From Monarcha castaneiventris obscurior (taxonomy: Eukaryota; Chordata; Aves; Passeriformes; Monarchidae), in the NCBI GenBank assembly GCA_026261815.1, contig JAMPIT010000379.1, positions 18,960,501 to 19,024,500 of the forward strand: a stretch of DNA of 64,000 nucleotides, in the 5' to 3' direction. Of the stretch, positions 35,101 through 48,200 are shown in pieces; positions within the stretch are counted from its first letter, which is position 1, and every line of letters starts with the position of its first letter. The translations under genes and the position numbers were made by a program. The notes beneath the pieces were generated by a model. It had not been told where the DNA came from. It searched no databases and saw only the letters and a list, made by a program, of their open reading frames with translations.

Positions 35101-36420
35101 TTTTGGCTGCACTTTCCTAGGAAGCAGCTGTTGCATTTTTTCTCTTTGCTGTCGTGGAGGGAAACACAACATTTACTGTGCTGGAAACATTTTACTGGTT
35201 CAGTGGAGGCCTGCAGAGGCTGGGAAAAGTGTAAGTAACTCTATTCTGGGGCACGCTTCTGTGTAAAGTCATACATCTCTCTTACTGACAGTCTTGTGGA
35301 TTTTTTTTTTCACTTATCAGTTGCAATATCTATTACCACTTATAGACAAAAATAAAACACGTCATATAAAACTTACTTGCTTACCCTAATGAACAGTAAG
35401 ACTAATGAATGGCATTTTAAGTGCTGCAGAACAATCCTGTTATGCCTGTAATGCCATCACTTTCCTTTTTGCATCTATAAGGCTATACAACTTGCTTTTT
35501 TAAAAAGAGTTTTTGTACAAAAAATTGACTTCTTCTGTTGTGGTCTGTACTTTGAGTGCAGTGATGAACATGGCACATGGTGGAATTCTGACCTTAAAAA
35601 ATGTTGGTTATTTTGATATGCCATACCAATTAGTACCTCATATAAAAATCACATAGAAAACTTCATGTAGAAGTGAAACAGCAAGGTATTATCTCACCAG
35701 TGAAACACAATGTGGGATCCTCTTAGATTTAAGTCTAAATAATGCTTTTTTTCTGCCCCGGTTCTTGTTTCACTTTGCATTTTCTTCTGCTTAATGAAGG
35801 AAACAAAGGACTTCAGATTATGAAGAACCATCAAATAAACATGAGCATTGAGTAAGGTGATGTCATCTTCATATTTTATGGATCCATGGAGAGCTGAATT
35901 GAAACACATAGGAAGAAAAGGAAAACATGCATTCCTTCTGTATCTGACATTAGCTATTCTTACCACATTGCAGTGTCACTTTTTATTTCACTCATATGAA
36001 AGAGATGCTGTAAAGAAAAAAAAAAAAATTAAACATCTCAGAAAACGACCACAAGAATGAAATAGAAATATTATCTTCAGTATTGGCTCTGTTTAACCTA
36101 GAGGTAGACCTTTGTGTGATGCTGTATGCTGAGGGAGAACTCTGGCAAGAGCATCTTCTGTCTTCAGGTCTGGTGCATGCAGGAGCTAGAGGTGGAAGGT
36201 GAATATCAGATAGGCAGAGTCAGGGAAGTGCTGAGGAAGGAAAGGAGCCTTCTGGAGCTTTGCTGAAGTCTGATGAAGAATTGGAGCATTGTGCTGGTGA
36301 GTGTGGTGGGTTAGTGTAAGGAAGATAGTGCAGGTAAAGGAACTGTATTTTTTTTAGAAATCAGAGTGTGAGGTCCTTTTAATCTGTTAAATGAAAAGGT
36401 TTATCTTATTACTCTATAAA
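32111..36420. other. Gene-poor region, no gene recognised
   Basis: Contains a poly-T tract (about 32506-32529), an A-rich tract near 33710-33730, a short ATT run at 34907-34922 and one exon-like segment listed separately. An 82-codon hydrophobic frame at 32678-32926 has no recognisable domain. Confidence 0.55.
35121..35230 (+). other. Exon-like segment with both splice sites
   Basis: Acceptor CTGCACTTTCCTAG, 110 bp open in one frame (36 codons plus 2 nt; peptide begins EAAVAFFLFAVVEG), then donor AAAAGT|GTAAGT. The protein is not recognised. It could be a lncRNA or decayed gene exon, or chance. Confidence 0.2.
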
Positions 36421-36422
36421 CT

Positions 36423-36900
36423 TTAGGGCCAGGAATATGTAAACGTGTAACCAGCGCATGGGAAAACCTTGCCTGTGACCCGTGCTCCACGAGAGGGAGC
36501 CCGAACTGTCTTTAAAATGCCAGCAGTAAACCCTGTGAAATAACGCAGCCTAAGCTGGACCCGAGGCGCTGCCATCCCCTTCTGGCCGAGGCCGCGTTCC
36601 ACCCACGGCTGGTACCCACCGAGCTGCTGCTGCACAGGCTGTGCCCCGCTCGGGTCCGGGCAGCCCAGGCTCGCACGGCAGCGAGGGACACGCTCTGATC
36701 CACCCCGGCTGCCATCCCCTCCTCCTCCTCCTTCTCCTTCTCCTTCTCCTTCTCCTTCTCCTTCTCCTTCTCCTTCTCCTTCTCCTTCTCCTTCTCCTTC
36801 TCCTTCTCCTTCTCCTTCTCCTTCTCCTTCTCCTTCTCCTTCTTCTCCTTTCCGCTCGGTGTGTTCCGTGCTGAGGAATCACCAGCAGTGCGAAGAAATT
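36423..36900. promoter_or_regulatory. Isolated GC/CpG-rich patch
   Basis: About 480 bp with many CpGs in an otherwise AT-rich desert, interrupted by the hexanucleotide repeat at 36717-36852. It could be a distal regulatory element or small orphan CpG island. No exon was recognised. Confidence 0.4.
36717..36852 (+). repeat. (TTCTCC)n hexanucleotide, polypyrimidine mirror repeat
   Basis: About 135 bp of pure pyrimidine on the plus strand, with around 18 near-perfect TTCTCC units preceded by CCT units. Frames read poly-Leu on plus and poly-Arg on minus, which are artefacts. A homopurine-homopyrimidine mirror repeat of this length can form triplex (H-) DNA and is prone to length change. Confidence 0.97.
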
Positions 36901-37796
36901 CTGCCGTGGCTGTGCAAAGACACGAGTGTCTCGTTGTTAGCCCTGTTGGGATAATCGGAAAAGAATACAGTTCCTTATATGCTTTTGGAGTTCATTATTC
37001 TGCTTAGCTGAGGCAGGAAATGCAGGGGGCAAACTGGGGGGTGAAACTGGAATTAAAATAATCAGTGCCTGACAGTGCAATGGAAAGTAAGAATACTTTT
37101 TGGATCATTGAGTTGCATGTGCAAAGATGTACTATATACTGACTTAAAGACTAACAAAGCAACAAAGCCTCTAACTGGAATCCTTCTTCTAGGAATACAT
37201 GTGCTACATGGAAAAAACCCAGACTTACAAAGCCAGAATAGCGGGTGATAATGGACTGCAGAACAACTTGGAGTTTTGAAATTGACTGCAATAAAAGTTA
37301 ACTGATCTGAAATAAGAGTCAGTGATACTAAAATACTGCTGCTAAAAAAACTTCCTTTGGCAAGTAAGTGTCCCTTAAGGAGGTCAGCTGGAACTGCTGG
37401 TTGAACACATGAAGCTTAAACTGAATCCCATGCTGGAAAAGTGGAGCTAACTGAGCAATGCTGCCCACTGAGGGGGGGCCTGTGAAGATGCTTTTTCAGG
37501 GAGGTTTCTGGGTCAATAAGTGTCCAAAATTTGAGGCAAAATTTCCTACAGGAAAGCCTGTAGGTACATAAAGAAAATAAAACATTTTGGAAAACTTTTA
37601 AATGAACAAAATATAAAAATGCCATTCTTTTAAAGTCAACAATATCAAGCAAGAATAGTCTCATTTTTACAGGGAGAACTGTTGTTTATTGCATCACTGG
37701 ATTTTACAAAGCAAAAAACATTGTTCTTCAGGTATAAAGTAGAAGAATTTCAGGATTTCACAAGTAGTGTGTGTGAAAGAGAGGCAAAACTCCTCA

Positions 37797-38225
37797 ATTA
37801 CAGAATCACAGAATGGGTCAGGTTGGAAGGGACCACAGTGGGTCATCTGGTCCAACCTCCCTGGTCAAGCAGGGTCATCCCAGAGCACATGGCTCAGGAT
37901 TGTGTCCAGATGGTTTTTAAATATCTCCAGTGAGGGAGAGTCCACACCCTCTCTACATAAGGTATTCCAGTGCTCGGTCGCCCACAGAGTAGAGAAGCTC
38001 TTCCTCACATTCAGGTGGAACTTCCTGTGCATCCGTTTCTGCCCATTGCCTCTTCTCCTCTTGCTTGGCACCACTGAGAAGAGCCTGGATCTATCCTCTT
38101 GACACCCTCCCCTTCAGTTACTTATAGACATGGATGAGGTCCCCTCACACAGCTGCCTCACCTCTGGGATCCACCGTGTTTGTCCAGTTAGTCGTCTTGT
38201 CCTGAGCCTGGTCTGATGGATCCGA
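37797..38225 (-). mobile_element. CR1 LINE fragment with 3' end
   Basis: Starts at the reverse-complement CR1 tail ACAGAATCACAGAATGG, then GGTTGGAAGGGACC, and continues through the CATTCAGGTGGAACTTCCTG block and CACTGAGAAGAGCCTGG. 5' truncated. Confidence 0.95.
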
Positions 38226-41200
38226 TGGCCAGAGCTGAGGGGCATTAATAGCTGGTTAAAAAGAGTGAATGAACAATTTTGTCTTAAGGCAGGGGTTATG
38301 TTCTGGATTGTAAATCATGGTTTTCATTTATTTGTGGAGGGGCGTGAACGTGTGTGGATGTACAGGCACTTGCTGCATCACACCTCAGGCTGGAATTGTC
38401 AGCATGTCTTCCTCATACTTGTGCTGTAGTGGGGGTTGTGGGAGAAGGGTGAAGCACTAGGCAGTATCTTGTTTATTTGACTCCTGAAAACATCACTTGT
38501 CATATGTAAAACTGACCTAATCATAACCAGAAACTGAATTTGGTGACTTAGGTTTTGCCAAGGCCAAAAAGCTTTTCTTGTTTAAAGGCTTCTTATAATA
38601 TACATTACTGCTGATCTGTCCTTAACTTTGCCCTTTGGTCTGCTAGAAGCAGCCAAATCCTGAAACACGATACACATGAGGATTATGCAAACAAAGGGAA
38701 TATTTACATATATAGAGTAATATTGACATTTGCGTGTGCCTCACGGTGCCCCCTCAAATTACACTGAGCAGGATTATATTCAGGCTTCTTTGTTAGATTT
38801 CCATGCTGTATGAATTATGACTGATTCTTAAAAATACAAAGTGCATCACTAGTAAGCTCAGACACCAAGTAATGTGTGGCTAAAATTTATAGTTAACTTA
38901 TGGCTGACAGCTAATGCAAACAACTGGAAGACTGTATAGAACCAAAATGCATTTAAAATATCTTGTGCCCAGCAAATGGAAGTGCACTCACATTTTTCTT
39001 CAGCCAGCGTGTTTCATTGAAAACATCTCTTAAGAGTCATTTATCCTCTTTTTAATGTTAGCAGTCATATGACAAAATAGTTGCATGGGAAGAAATATCT
39101 TTGAGAAGCATCTTAGCAAGTGCCTTAATTGTTAAGTAAAAATAACTTTCTGTCTGACAAGGGAAGAAATACTTGCAAAACACTAATATGGGGGGTTTTT
39201 TGAAGATTGCTGTTATATAAATATTACAAAATCATAAAGCAAACATTTTCAATGAGAAGTATCTTTCATTTGTTATCCTTTCTTTTTTTCTAGTTGATTA
39301 AAAAAAGGGCAAAAAACCCCTTAGGAAGTCAAGGGTTAGCAAATATACTGGTACACTTACAGACTTCTTTTTTTTTTTTTTTTAAAGTGACAAAGGCAAA
39401 GCAGAGGCTGTGCTGACCTTTATGAAAGAACAGGTCCATGGGGAAAGAAGGTTTCTTTCTGACAGACAGGAAGCTATCCAGTTCAACCATTAAAGGTAGT
39501 GAAGGAAGATGTTTAAGTCATCTGTTATCCCAGTGAGTCAAATGCAACCTCATGCTGTTGTTTCTCTAAGGCTAAAAGTGTACTTACACAGAACATCCCG
39601 TTTACAGAAACTATAAAATACTCTAATACACTCAGTTTAATCAAATAAGATACCTCTCTGTTACTGTTTCAAGGTAATCTTTTAGTTTAAAATATTTATT
39701 GTTTTGCTTTCAGTATTTATTTTTCTCACTGTGCACATAATCCCAGATTTCACATTCTGATTATTACACTACATAATTCTCCATGTCTTCTCTATATTAC
39801 AGGGCTCTCTGTTAATCATTTGCTTATGCAAAATGCATAAGTTCCCAATGCATATCTGGATATCAAAAATAGTTACAGATAATCAGTATTTACTAAAGCA
39901 AAGAGTGAAAATTAGAAGTCTCTGATAGGTATAGATGTAATCACAATATAGACAATAGGACTAAAGCTCATTATGTAAACACAAATGATGGCTAACCTGT
40001 GAAATTAAGGAACCTCAGACTCAGCATGGTACATACTTATTTAGGGAAAAAGAAAATACGTATCATGTAAAAAAGACATCCTGACTTCAGTGATCAGAGA
40101 AGACATCCAGAGCAGTAGGTACCTGTTGTCAGCTTGTCTCTCTTGGTTTTCCTTACAATAGATTGAATGGCTACACATTTTCTCTTTTGTTTGTTAAAAC
40201 TTCTCTTATAAAGGCAGCCAAAACCGTGGTTGAAAATGTCATTATTAAAAAAGTATCATGGCTTCATTTGGGCAGTGCTCTCGTTCAGTGGAATTTGAAA
40301 GAAGCTCGTGAAAAACTGCAGGGGGAAGAAGAACCATATAAGAAGATGCTAACTCCCAATATGAGAGCTGAATCATTACAAAAATGAAATTGCAATGCCT
40401 CAATACCCAGCACAGTGGATAATGGGAAGAATACAGTGGGAGGAAGGTAGCCTGGCTCTCCCATGCTGACCCTGTAACCTGACTAAACAGTGCATTCTGC
40501 TGTGAAACTGAAGGGTGAGTTAAAGTCCAGCTAAGCAACTTAAGTTAAAGCATTTTGGTACAGATTGCTCAGATGTCTGTATAACATCTCATGTGTCACA
40601 CGCCCAGGAGCTGGGAGCTCATGTTGTGACTTCTCCATGCTGTCAGCCTTCCCTTGAATTGAGGTTCCACAGCGTGTGGATCTCCTGACTGACCCCATGC
40701 TGCTCCTGGTCACGAGCAGCTGGGGAGCTGCTGCTGTGGGAGAGGCTGGGCACCACCAGTCAGCCCCACAGCCAGAGAAAACAAATTAATCAGGTGTCAA
40801 AGAGGAGTCAGAGGCTGAGAACGTGACAGCTGAATATTGCAGAGTGCTGTGAAGTGTTGATGTTCTGATGGCTGGATAGTATCCCCAACTGATGGCAACC
40901 CCAAAACAAGTTCTAAAGTAAGACCTTTGTAGCCTTTGCCTTGCACTTTGGGCTCCCTCCGGGAATTTTCACTGGAACAGGACAAACTTGTTATGATCAT
41001 TGTTATAACAAATGGGACTTCAGTATGTGCCAATCGTGTTGATACAACCAGAAGCTTTCCAGAATTATTGGGGTTTATCTGCATGGCATGAAAGTATATG
41101 AAAACTGAATACAGGTAATAATCCTGAACACAAGTCAACTGAAAATTTTAAAAGAACAATTAGATAAACTTGGAATTTTAGAAAATCCCCATGGAATATG

Positions 41201-44200
41201 AAAAGAGTAGGGAAAACAAGTTTTTAACTAAAAGGATACAAGAAAATACAAGCTATAATGGAATTTATAAACAATGCCTCGAGAGATTGCTTTAATATAT
41301 TCAGGAATAAGAGGACTAATAGGCAAAAAATATAAAAACCATAAAACTGAAGCTGTCTTGAATTCATTGATGTACATATAGTAAGTTTTATAAAAAAGCA
41401 TGGTTTAAAATACATTTCCCAATAAATATTCCCTAGAAAACTCTAGAAGTACACATTTATTGAGTAACATCTTAGATAGGATGACATTTGTTAATGATTA
41501 GTGAAAACAATCTTAAGCTAAGAAGTCATCTTTACCAATGCACATAACAAAAGGAGATAGCTGGTAAAGATGTAAAAAATTACTTCATCTCTTTGTTTGG
41601 AAATATGTTTCTCTGTTTTAGATGATTACTGCAAATGAACAAAAATATTCACATGAAGTGAAAATAAATGATGGGTCAACTGAAACCCTGATATAAAACT
41701 TTCCTTTGAATTCTTGACTGTGGGGCTGATCTTTGCAGGCTGAAATTATTGTTGCAGAGGTTTGAAAGTCAGGTGAATCCCAATTTTCATGCAAAATTCA
41801 GCTCAGTTATTACATTAAATGCCACATAATATATATACACATGTATTTCTACATATTTTTTTAAAAAATAATGTAGCATATCCTTTGTTTCTAGTGAACA
41901 TTTACTTAACATGTAGTAATGTGAGCATGACACACTGATTTATCTGGCAGCATGAAATTGGTTTTATGCTACAGTATTTTGTCTGTTAAATCAAAGAAAG
42001 TTATAATAGCTCAAGGGATTTTCATTTTCCTGTTGGTATTCTTGAATATTAGCATCATATTTTAATTAAATGTTGTGCAAGATTTTTTTGACTCTTTTTG
42101 AGAGTGGTTGAAAGGTGAAAGTTGAAACATGAAAGATAGTTTCATGTTATTTTAGAGTATTTATTACTATTAATGTGCTTTTTTTAAAAAAAGGAAAAGC
42201 TAATTTGAATTTAATAAAAGTTAATTTGAATGAAAAACATTGAAAGAGAAAAGGAAAATAGTATACAAACAGCATTTGCAGTAATAATTTGTTCAGAATA
42301 GGTTGTGCTTGCCTGAGAAAGGATTTGTCTAATTACTGAAAAATAACCTGCTAAATCTGTGATTTTAACCTTATAACCTTTGCATAATGAAAGGTAGTAA
42401 AGGTCTGGTTTAGCAGAATTTTCACATTCCTTTTTCACAATTACATTTTGCATTTTGCTTTCAACAAGTGGCTCAGGAAAAAGGGCTTCTTTCACTTTTC
42501 AGAAGTGCATGTCCACAGCTGCATGCTGTTGATTTGGTGTAAGTTTTAGCACTTCTAAAGCTTGCTAGGAAGCTACTGCCTTTAAAAAAACAAAAGAAAA
42601 AGAAAAAAAAGTGGAAGCGGAAGTATGTAATTGCATCCCCAGACTAAAATCATGCTTCAGTGCCTTCTCCTTTCTGGAGCTTTTGTCCTGAAAGGCAAAA
42701 CAGCAATTACTGGCAACACCAGACACTGACCACTCCCTGTAGCACAGAGGATGTGGATGTGTATGCACACACACAGTCTTTCACACTGGATCAAAAACTT
42801 CTGGCAGCAGCTAGGAAATTAAATGTAATCTCTTTCGGTTTCAATTTTGTCTTATCTGTTGTGCTTTGGAAAAGACTTTGGGTCACTGTCCCAGCGGACT
42901 GCCCCAGTCCTTATCTCCCAGGGAGATAGGAAGCAATTGCGCAGCATAAGCCAGACTGTTTACTCAGCAGCACAGAGAGCTTTACCTGGAATTATGCCTT
43001 ATGCACGTGGAATAACTTTTCCCCCTTGCTCACCTCCTGAAGGTGATACTTTGCTAGCTGCCCACAGCAAAGCATTTGGGAGTCTTACAGCAGCAGTGGG
43101 AGATGATGTGGAGGCACAGTGGGACCTTTGAGATGGAAGCCAGTTGGGAGAGGCATCCCTGGGGAGATGAGGGGTTCCCAGGCCTCGCTGCCTCCCAAAC
43201 TGTGCTACCCTCTCCCTGCCACGACTGTCCCCCTTGCCAGAGTGGAGGGAAAGGCAAGGGCTCACTGTCTTAGCATCCCTTGCAAAGCAGGAAAAGTCAT
43301 GACTGGTACATAAACCCAGGCACCAGGAATCAGCCCATTGGAGTAGGGATGGGCTTGTTTTCATATTCCTCCAGATCTCTCCACAACTGAACATCCTATG
43401 AGCTTTGTTTGCTGTGATTTCCTTTTCCTTTTTATCCTTTTTTTTTTTTTTGGTCCAGCTGTTCCACTTTTTGAACCCATGATGTTTCTGTAGTCAAAAT
43501 AACAAGTGTGAGATAAAATAGGTTTGTCTGTTCTAGAATATATTCAAGGTGATGAAAGGTTTGGGATTTGTTTTCGAGATGTTCGTTATAGAAATTGGCT
43601 CTTGCGTTAGAGACCCATGTCATTTCCGTGGTTTCAGTCTCCAGAGCTAGAGAAAAGCAGCTTGTTTTTCTTCTCTTCCAAGTGCAGTGGAGCTCAATAA
43701 CATCCTTCAAAACTGGAGATAACAGAAGGTGATATTTTGCAATGGAGTGCTCATGTAAAAGACATGTCCTAAAAAGCTTTCAGCCCTCGGGAAAATTCAT
43801 GTGTCATGGGAGGAGAATTTTTCAAATTTTAGGTTTTTATTGTCAAGTATTTGACATAGATGACCAGAATGGCACATGTTTTTTTATAACAAAATATAAA
43901 CATGAATTGTTGATAGTGGCCTGTCCGCACTCCAGTGAGCTGGAAGGTGAAAAATTAAGGCCTTTTACTGTGACAATGGAAGATGCTTCTAGGTCCTGAA
44001 TGGGAGAGAAAGCAAGTATGTGTCTTCTCTGAGCCTCTCAAACTGTATTAAATTTCCTAGATTTGTCTAGACTTTTGTGCTGTAAACCCCAAGATTCACA
44101 CATTTTCAGGTTGGTCTGCCTGCAAGGAGCAAGCCTCATTTAGAGCACTCTTTTCTCCATACATTTAAAAATGAGTCCCTGGTCAGAACAGTGTTGGCAG

Positions 44201-45160
44201 CACAGGTCACTTGCACAAAACCCAAGGTGTCTCATCCACAGGCTGCTCACAGTCCTTTGTTTTGGTTCCATAAAAGAGGCTCCCACCAGCAGCACTGTTT
44301 AGCTACACAGCTACATTCTAAAGCAGTACAAGATACTGTTCCATGCTCTACAGCAGTTGTTTTATTCAGCTGGGCTTCCAGTACATTTTCAGGCTCACAA
44401 GGTTGGGGATGAATACTTAACTGCTGCACACCGCAGAAAACAGCAATGAATTTGTGCATGTTCATTTCTACAGTGTTGGTCTTTAATTCAGACCAGACAG
44501 TCTTTGCCTGAACATTCTCACCCTAATTCTCGCTCTCAGGAAAGAAGGGGCAGTTTCAGCACTGAATACACAGGGGTTATAGACCATGGCTGGCAGCACA
44601 GCCATTTCAAGAATGGGAGCCATAGTTGTGAATATGTTACCTTTTGTACTTCCCAGCAGCAAATTCGCTGATTGTTCGCGGAGACCTCCTGAGAAACAAG
44701 TTGCCAAATGACTTGTGATTTAGCTCCAATCTGCAGAAAGGCAACTTTTCACTTCTTTTTTTTTGGGCTTTTGTGCTTTTTAAAACTTTAACGGGAGGTG
44801 TTTCAGAAGTTGTCCTATATGGCATTCCTTTGACCTTGCCTCAGGTGTTGTTTTTCCTTGAATGTCTGTTGGAAATAAGGAGCTGTGACTTCCAGCACAT
44901 GCCTTACTGAAACCTGTAGCTCTCTGAGGACTGGGCAGCTTCGTCGTGGTACTTGACCATGAAATCGTGCCTCTGAACAGCTCAGCTTCACCCATGTTGA
45001 CAGGCTGGTAGTGCCCTGGCTGGGCAAGGGGGGATTTCTTTCCCCCCAGAGCTACCCCTGGACCCTGGGGTCAGGTCAGACAGCCTCGTGCTTCTGAAGC
45101 TGGGTCCCACCTGTGTCTGGCCACAGGGCTTTGCTGTGCGAGGTGGGCTGTCAGACTGTG
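38226..45160. other. Gene-poor region, no gene recognised
   Basis: AT-rich, with poly-T tracts near 39368 and 43438 and a GC-richer patch at 40600-40790. Short frames such as 40163-40387 show no domain. Confidence 0.55.
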
Positions 45161-45167
45161 ATTTCAT

Positions 45168-45245
45168 ACACTCATACAACGGTTCAGGCTGGAAGGCACC
45201 TTAAAGTTCATCTGATTCCAGCCCTCCTGCCATGGGCACGGAACC
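45168..45245 (-). mobile_element. Short CR1 3' end fragment
   Basis: GGTTCAGGCTGGAAGGCACC and TTCCAGCCCTCCTGCCATGG are the reverse complement of the CR1 3' end. Only about 80 bp remain. Confidence 0.9.
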
Positions 45246-48200
45246 CATGGAACCCATTTCCCAGATGGAGATGGGTTTGTTCCCATGTGATCAATCTTTT
45301 TCTGGTAACTGCTGCCAAAGAGTCTGTGATCTGGAGAATGCACTCATTTCTCTCAATCCATTTTCAGAAAAAAAAACCCCAGACAGGATGGGAAACATAT
45401 CCTGGCAAGGTTTCTGGCATATCTGGTTCCATGATTCAGCATTTCCTAAATAAGTAGTCATTTAAGCCTTTTTTTTCCTTTGTAAGCAATACTGGTGTTT
45501 TACTAGCAAATGGTTAACTGTCTTTTTTTCTCTTGACTTTCAGTTGGAGCCAAGGAATTTGCATAAATATTACTATTTCTGGCATGCCTAGAGACTTTTC
45601 TGGTATTGTCAAGAACAAAGGGCTTTAAAGAAATGCACAGCCAAAGATGATTGAAGATCCGTGCACACAATGTGTGATAAATTTGCCAGCAATTAATTTA
45701 TTAATAAAAGTCACAGTAAATAGAGGAATCCTCTTAGGATATACCACTGGAAATCCCATAGGTATTTCAATTTCTTGAACACTTTGCTATGTGAACAGAA
45801 TTTTCATTAAAATGCATGTATTTTAGTGTTGGTAATTCAGTCTGAAAAGCAAACTGTTGGGTTTTTTCCTCCATTCACACATGCCCTTGAAGTATTTTTG
45901 GCAGCAATACCAGAAAGACAGTCATTCCACCAGTATCTGATTCTTAGTGCTGCGTGGCAGAGAATGGAGGGTGTTTATGACGACTTAATGGCAGCATTGG
46001 AGCAGATGCTCTCACACCTCCCTGCTAAGGGAGCAAGTAACTCCTGCTATTCACATGGTCTCTCTCATAAAGTGCTTCTTGCTGCTTTCAGGAAGCCATT
46101 TGCTGCCCTGCAGTGTTCTCTAATTCTCTCACACTTGCGTGCATCTCCATTTAATTTGTCTCTCCCCCACTCAGCCTGCTGTGCACCATAACATGGAAGA
46201 GCAGACTTAACCTCACAGTGATCTGTATGGCCCAGTATTCCAGAGACAGAGGCCAAGACTGTTGCTGACTGATAATTTTAGTAACAATATGACTATGGAA
46301 ACATTACCTAATTTTTCAGCTTTAGATCGATCTTGATTAGGAAAAAAACCCCCACACGTTGTGGTTAGAGTAGTCCTCAGCCTCTTTCAGCACAAACAGG
46401 GTTAAACACTGAAGTGAAGGGACATACTTTTCATTTTCTATCATGGAAGTATGAGTGGTAACAGTGATGACTGTGTAGCTCAGGAGGTGAAAAATGACCA
46501 ACCAGTGATGAGCAAACACTGGCAGAAAACATAAAAGCAGACACATAATTCACAGGCCAGACAGCAAGAGATAAGACACTGCATACGAATAAGAATATGT
46601 GGGTGTGAGAGCAAGCAAGTGCTGAAGAAGAGGATCTGACTGCTTCACTGAAAGTGCAATTACACAGAAAGCTCTTCTGACTGCATTTCATCAGTAGGTA
46701 CTACCCAGTGGCATAAAACTGGTAAAAAACCCAAAAAGCTGTATAAAAATGAAAGGCTTGCTTCTAGGCAAAATAAACAATAATCAGTTAAAATACCAAT
46801 ATGTAATATCTGCCTTACAAATAATTAGCTTTGTTCCCGTTTCTTTCTCAGAATGTTTAATTTTGGCTCAGATTTAGACATTTTGTTCTGGTTTCAGCAG
46901 ACCATTTGAACAAGACTATGCATACTGGATATCAATCACCTAGATATGTTGGCTGACTGTGCCCTAAATTAAGTAAAAAATTGTGCTTCTTCCATTAATT
47001 AAAACATTTATTTTATTAATATCTGTTTGAAAACACCACTGAAAAATAGGCTACTGATATTTCTTGATTTTCATTAATACCCTACGCTGTAATGAAATAT
47101 AAGCCTCTGCTTAGTCATTTGGTAAAAGATCTTTATGGACTGTCACTGCAGGTATGACCTAAAATAAAAGCGCTATTCCAGGTTCTCAGCACTTTTTTGG
47201 TGTCTGCAGAGAAGAAAATGAGGATGTTCCTTCCAAAGCTGTGTGAGAAAGAGGACAGGCCCCAAAATGAAGAGAATTTGTTTCACCAAGAAGGAGCTTC
47301 AACGTTTTAAATGGAATGAAACTTTTTTCTTTTGTAAACTTTTTTTTTCACCAAGCTCTTAACATCAGGTTGTAATGTTGATCTCTGTGGTTCTGTGGCT
47401 TGGGATCAGCCTGTAAAGGTTTTTGTGAACCTCAGCTCTCCTAATATGCCTTTGCCTGCAGGATCAGCACATAAACCTAGAAGAGCCTCTCAGTGTCAGA
47501 GGACCTGGACATGGGGAGGCCCTTCTTCCTCTCCTGTCAAATTCTGGCTGTTCCAAATTTTGTCAGGTTCAGGCTGACTGGATTTTCAGAATTAACAAAC
47601 TCAGGTTGTTTTTGATCCCCTTAGAAGAATTTTAGGTCCTGACTGGTAGCAGTTCAGTTTTCACCTCAGTCAGTCAGTACTTTCACCACTGGTTTTGGTA
47701 CTGCGTATCTGTACTACCCTATTTGCTCCAGTACTGGCTGCTATTTCCTTGTTAATGTATTAAGTGTTTTAAAGAATAGATTTTAAAATATATATTTATT
47801 ATGGATTAAGAGGACCTGTTCTCCCAAAGTCACAAACCCACAAACAAAGCATTTTATTTGCATGCCCCAAGCATTCAGTGAAGGACAATTTATGAGTGAA
47901 ATGCGTAAACATTTTTCATTGTTCAGATTGCTGAGCTCTGGGTCACTTCACTAAGTTTGTGGAAGTAGCTGATTGCACTCTAGATTTGTAAAGCCAGACT
48001 GGATTTCCTGCTTATCTGTTTATTTAACTGTCTTTAATGATCCAGCACATATGGCCTGATGCAGTAATACTGGGTTACAAGCCATCTAGTTTTTTATGCT
48101 GGAGAAAGATTCAATTACTGTGACTGTTTCACTCAGCCATTATAAAACTTGGCCGGAGTTTTCTACTGTCTTTCAGAAGAAGTTGAACTCCTCAGTGGAG

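Noticed and set aside
36550..36882. Poly-Arg (minus) and poly-Leu (plus) ORFs
   Set aside because: They are products of the TTCTCC hexanucleotide repeat.
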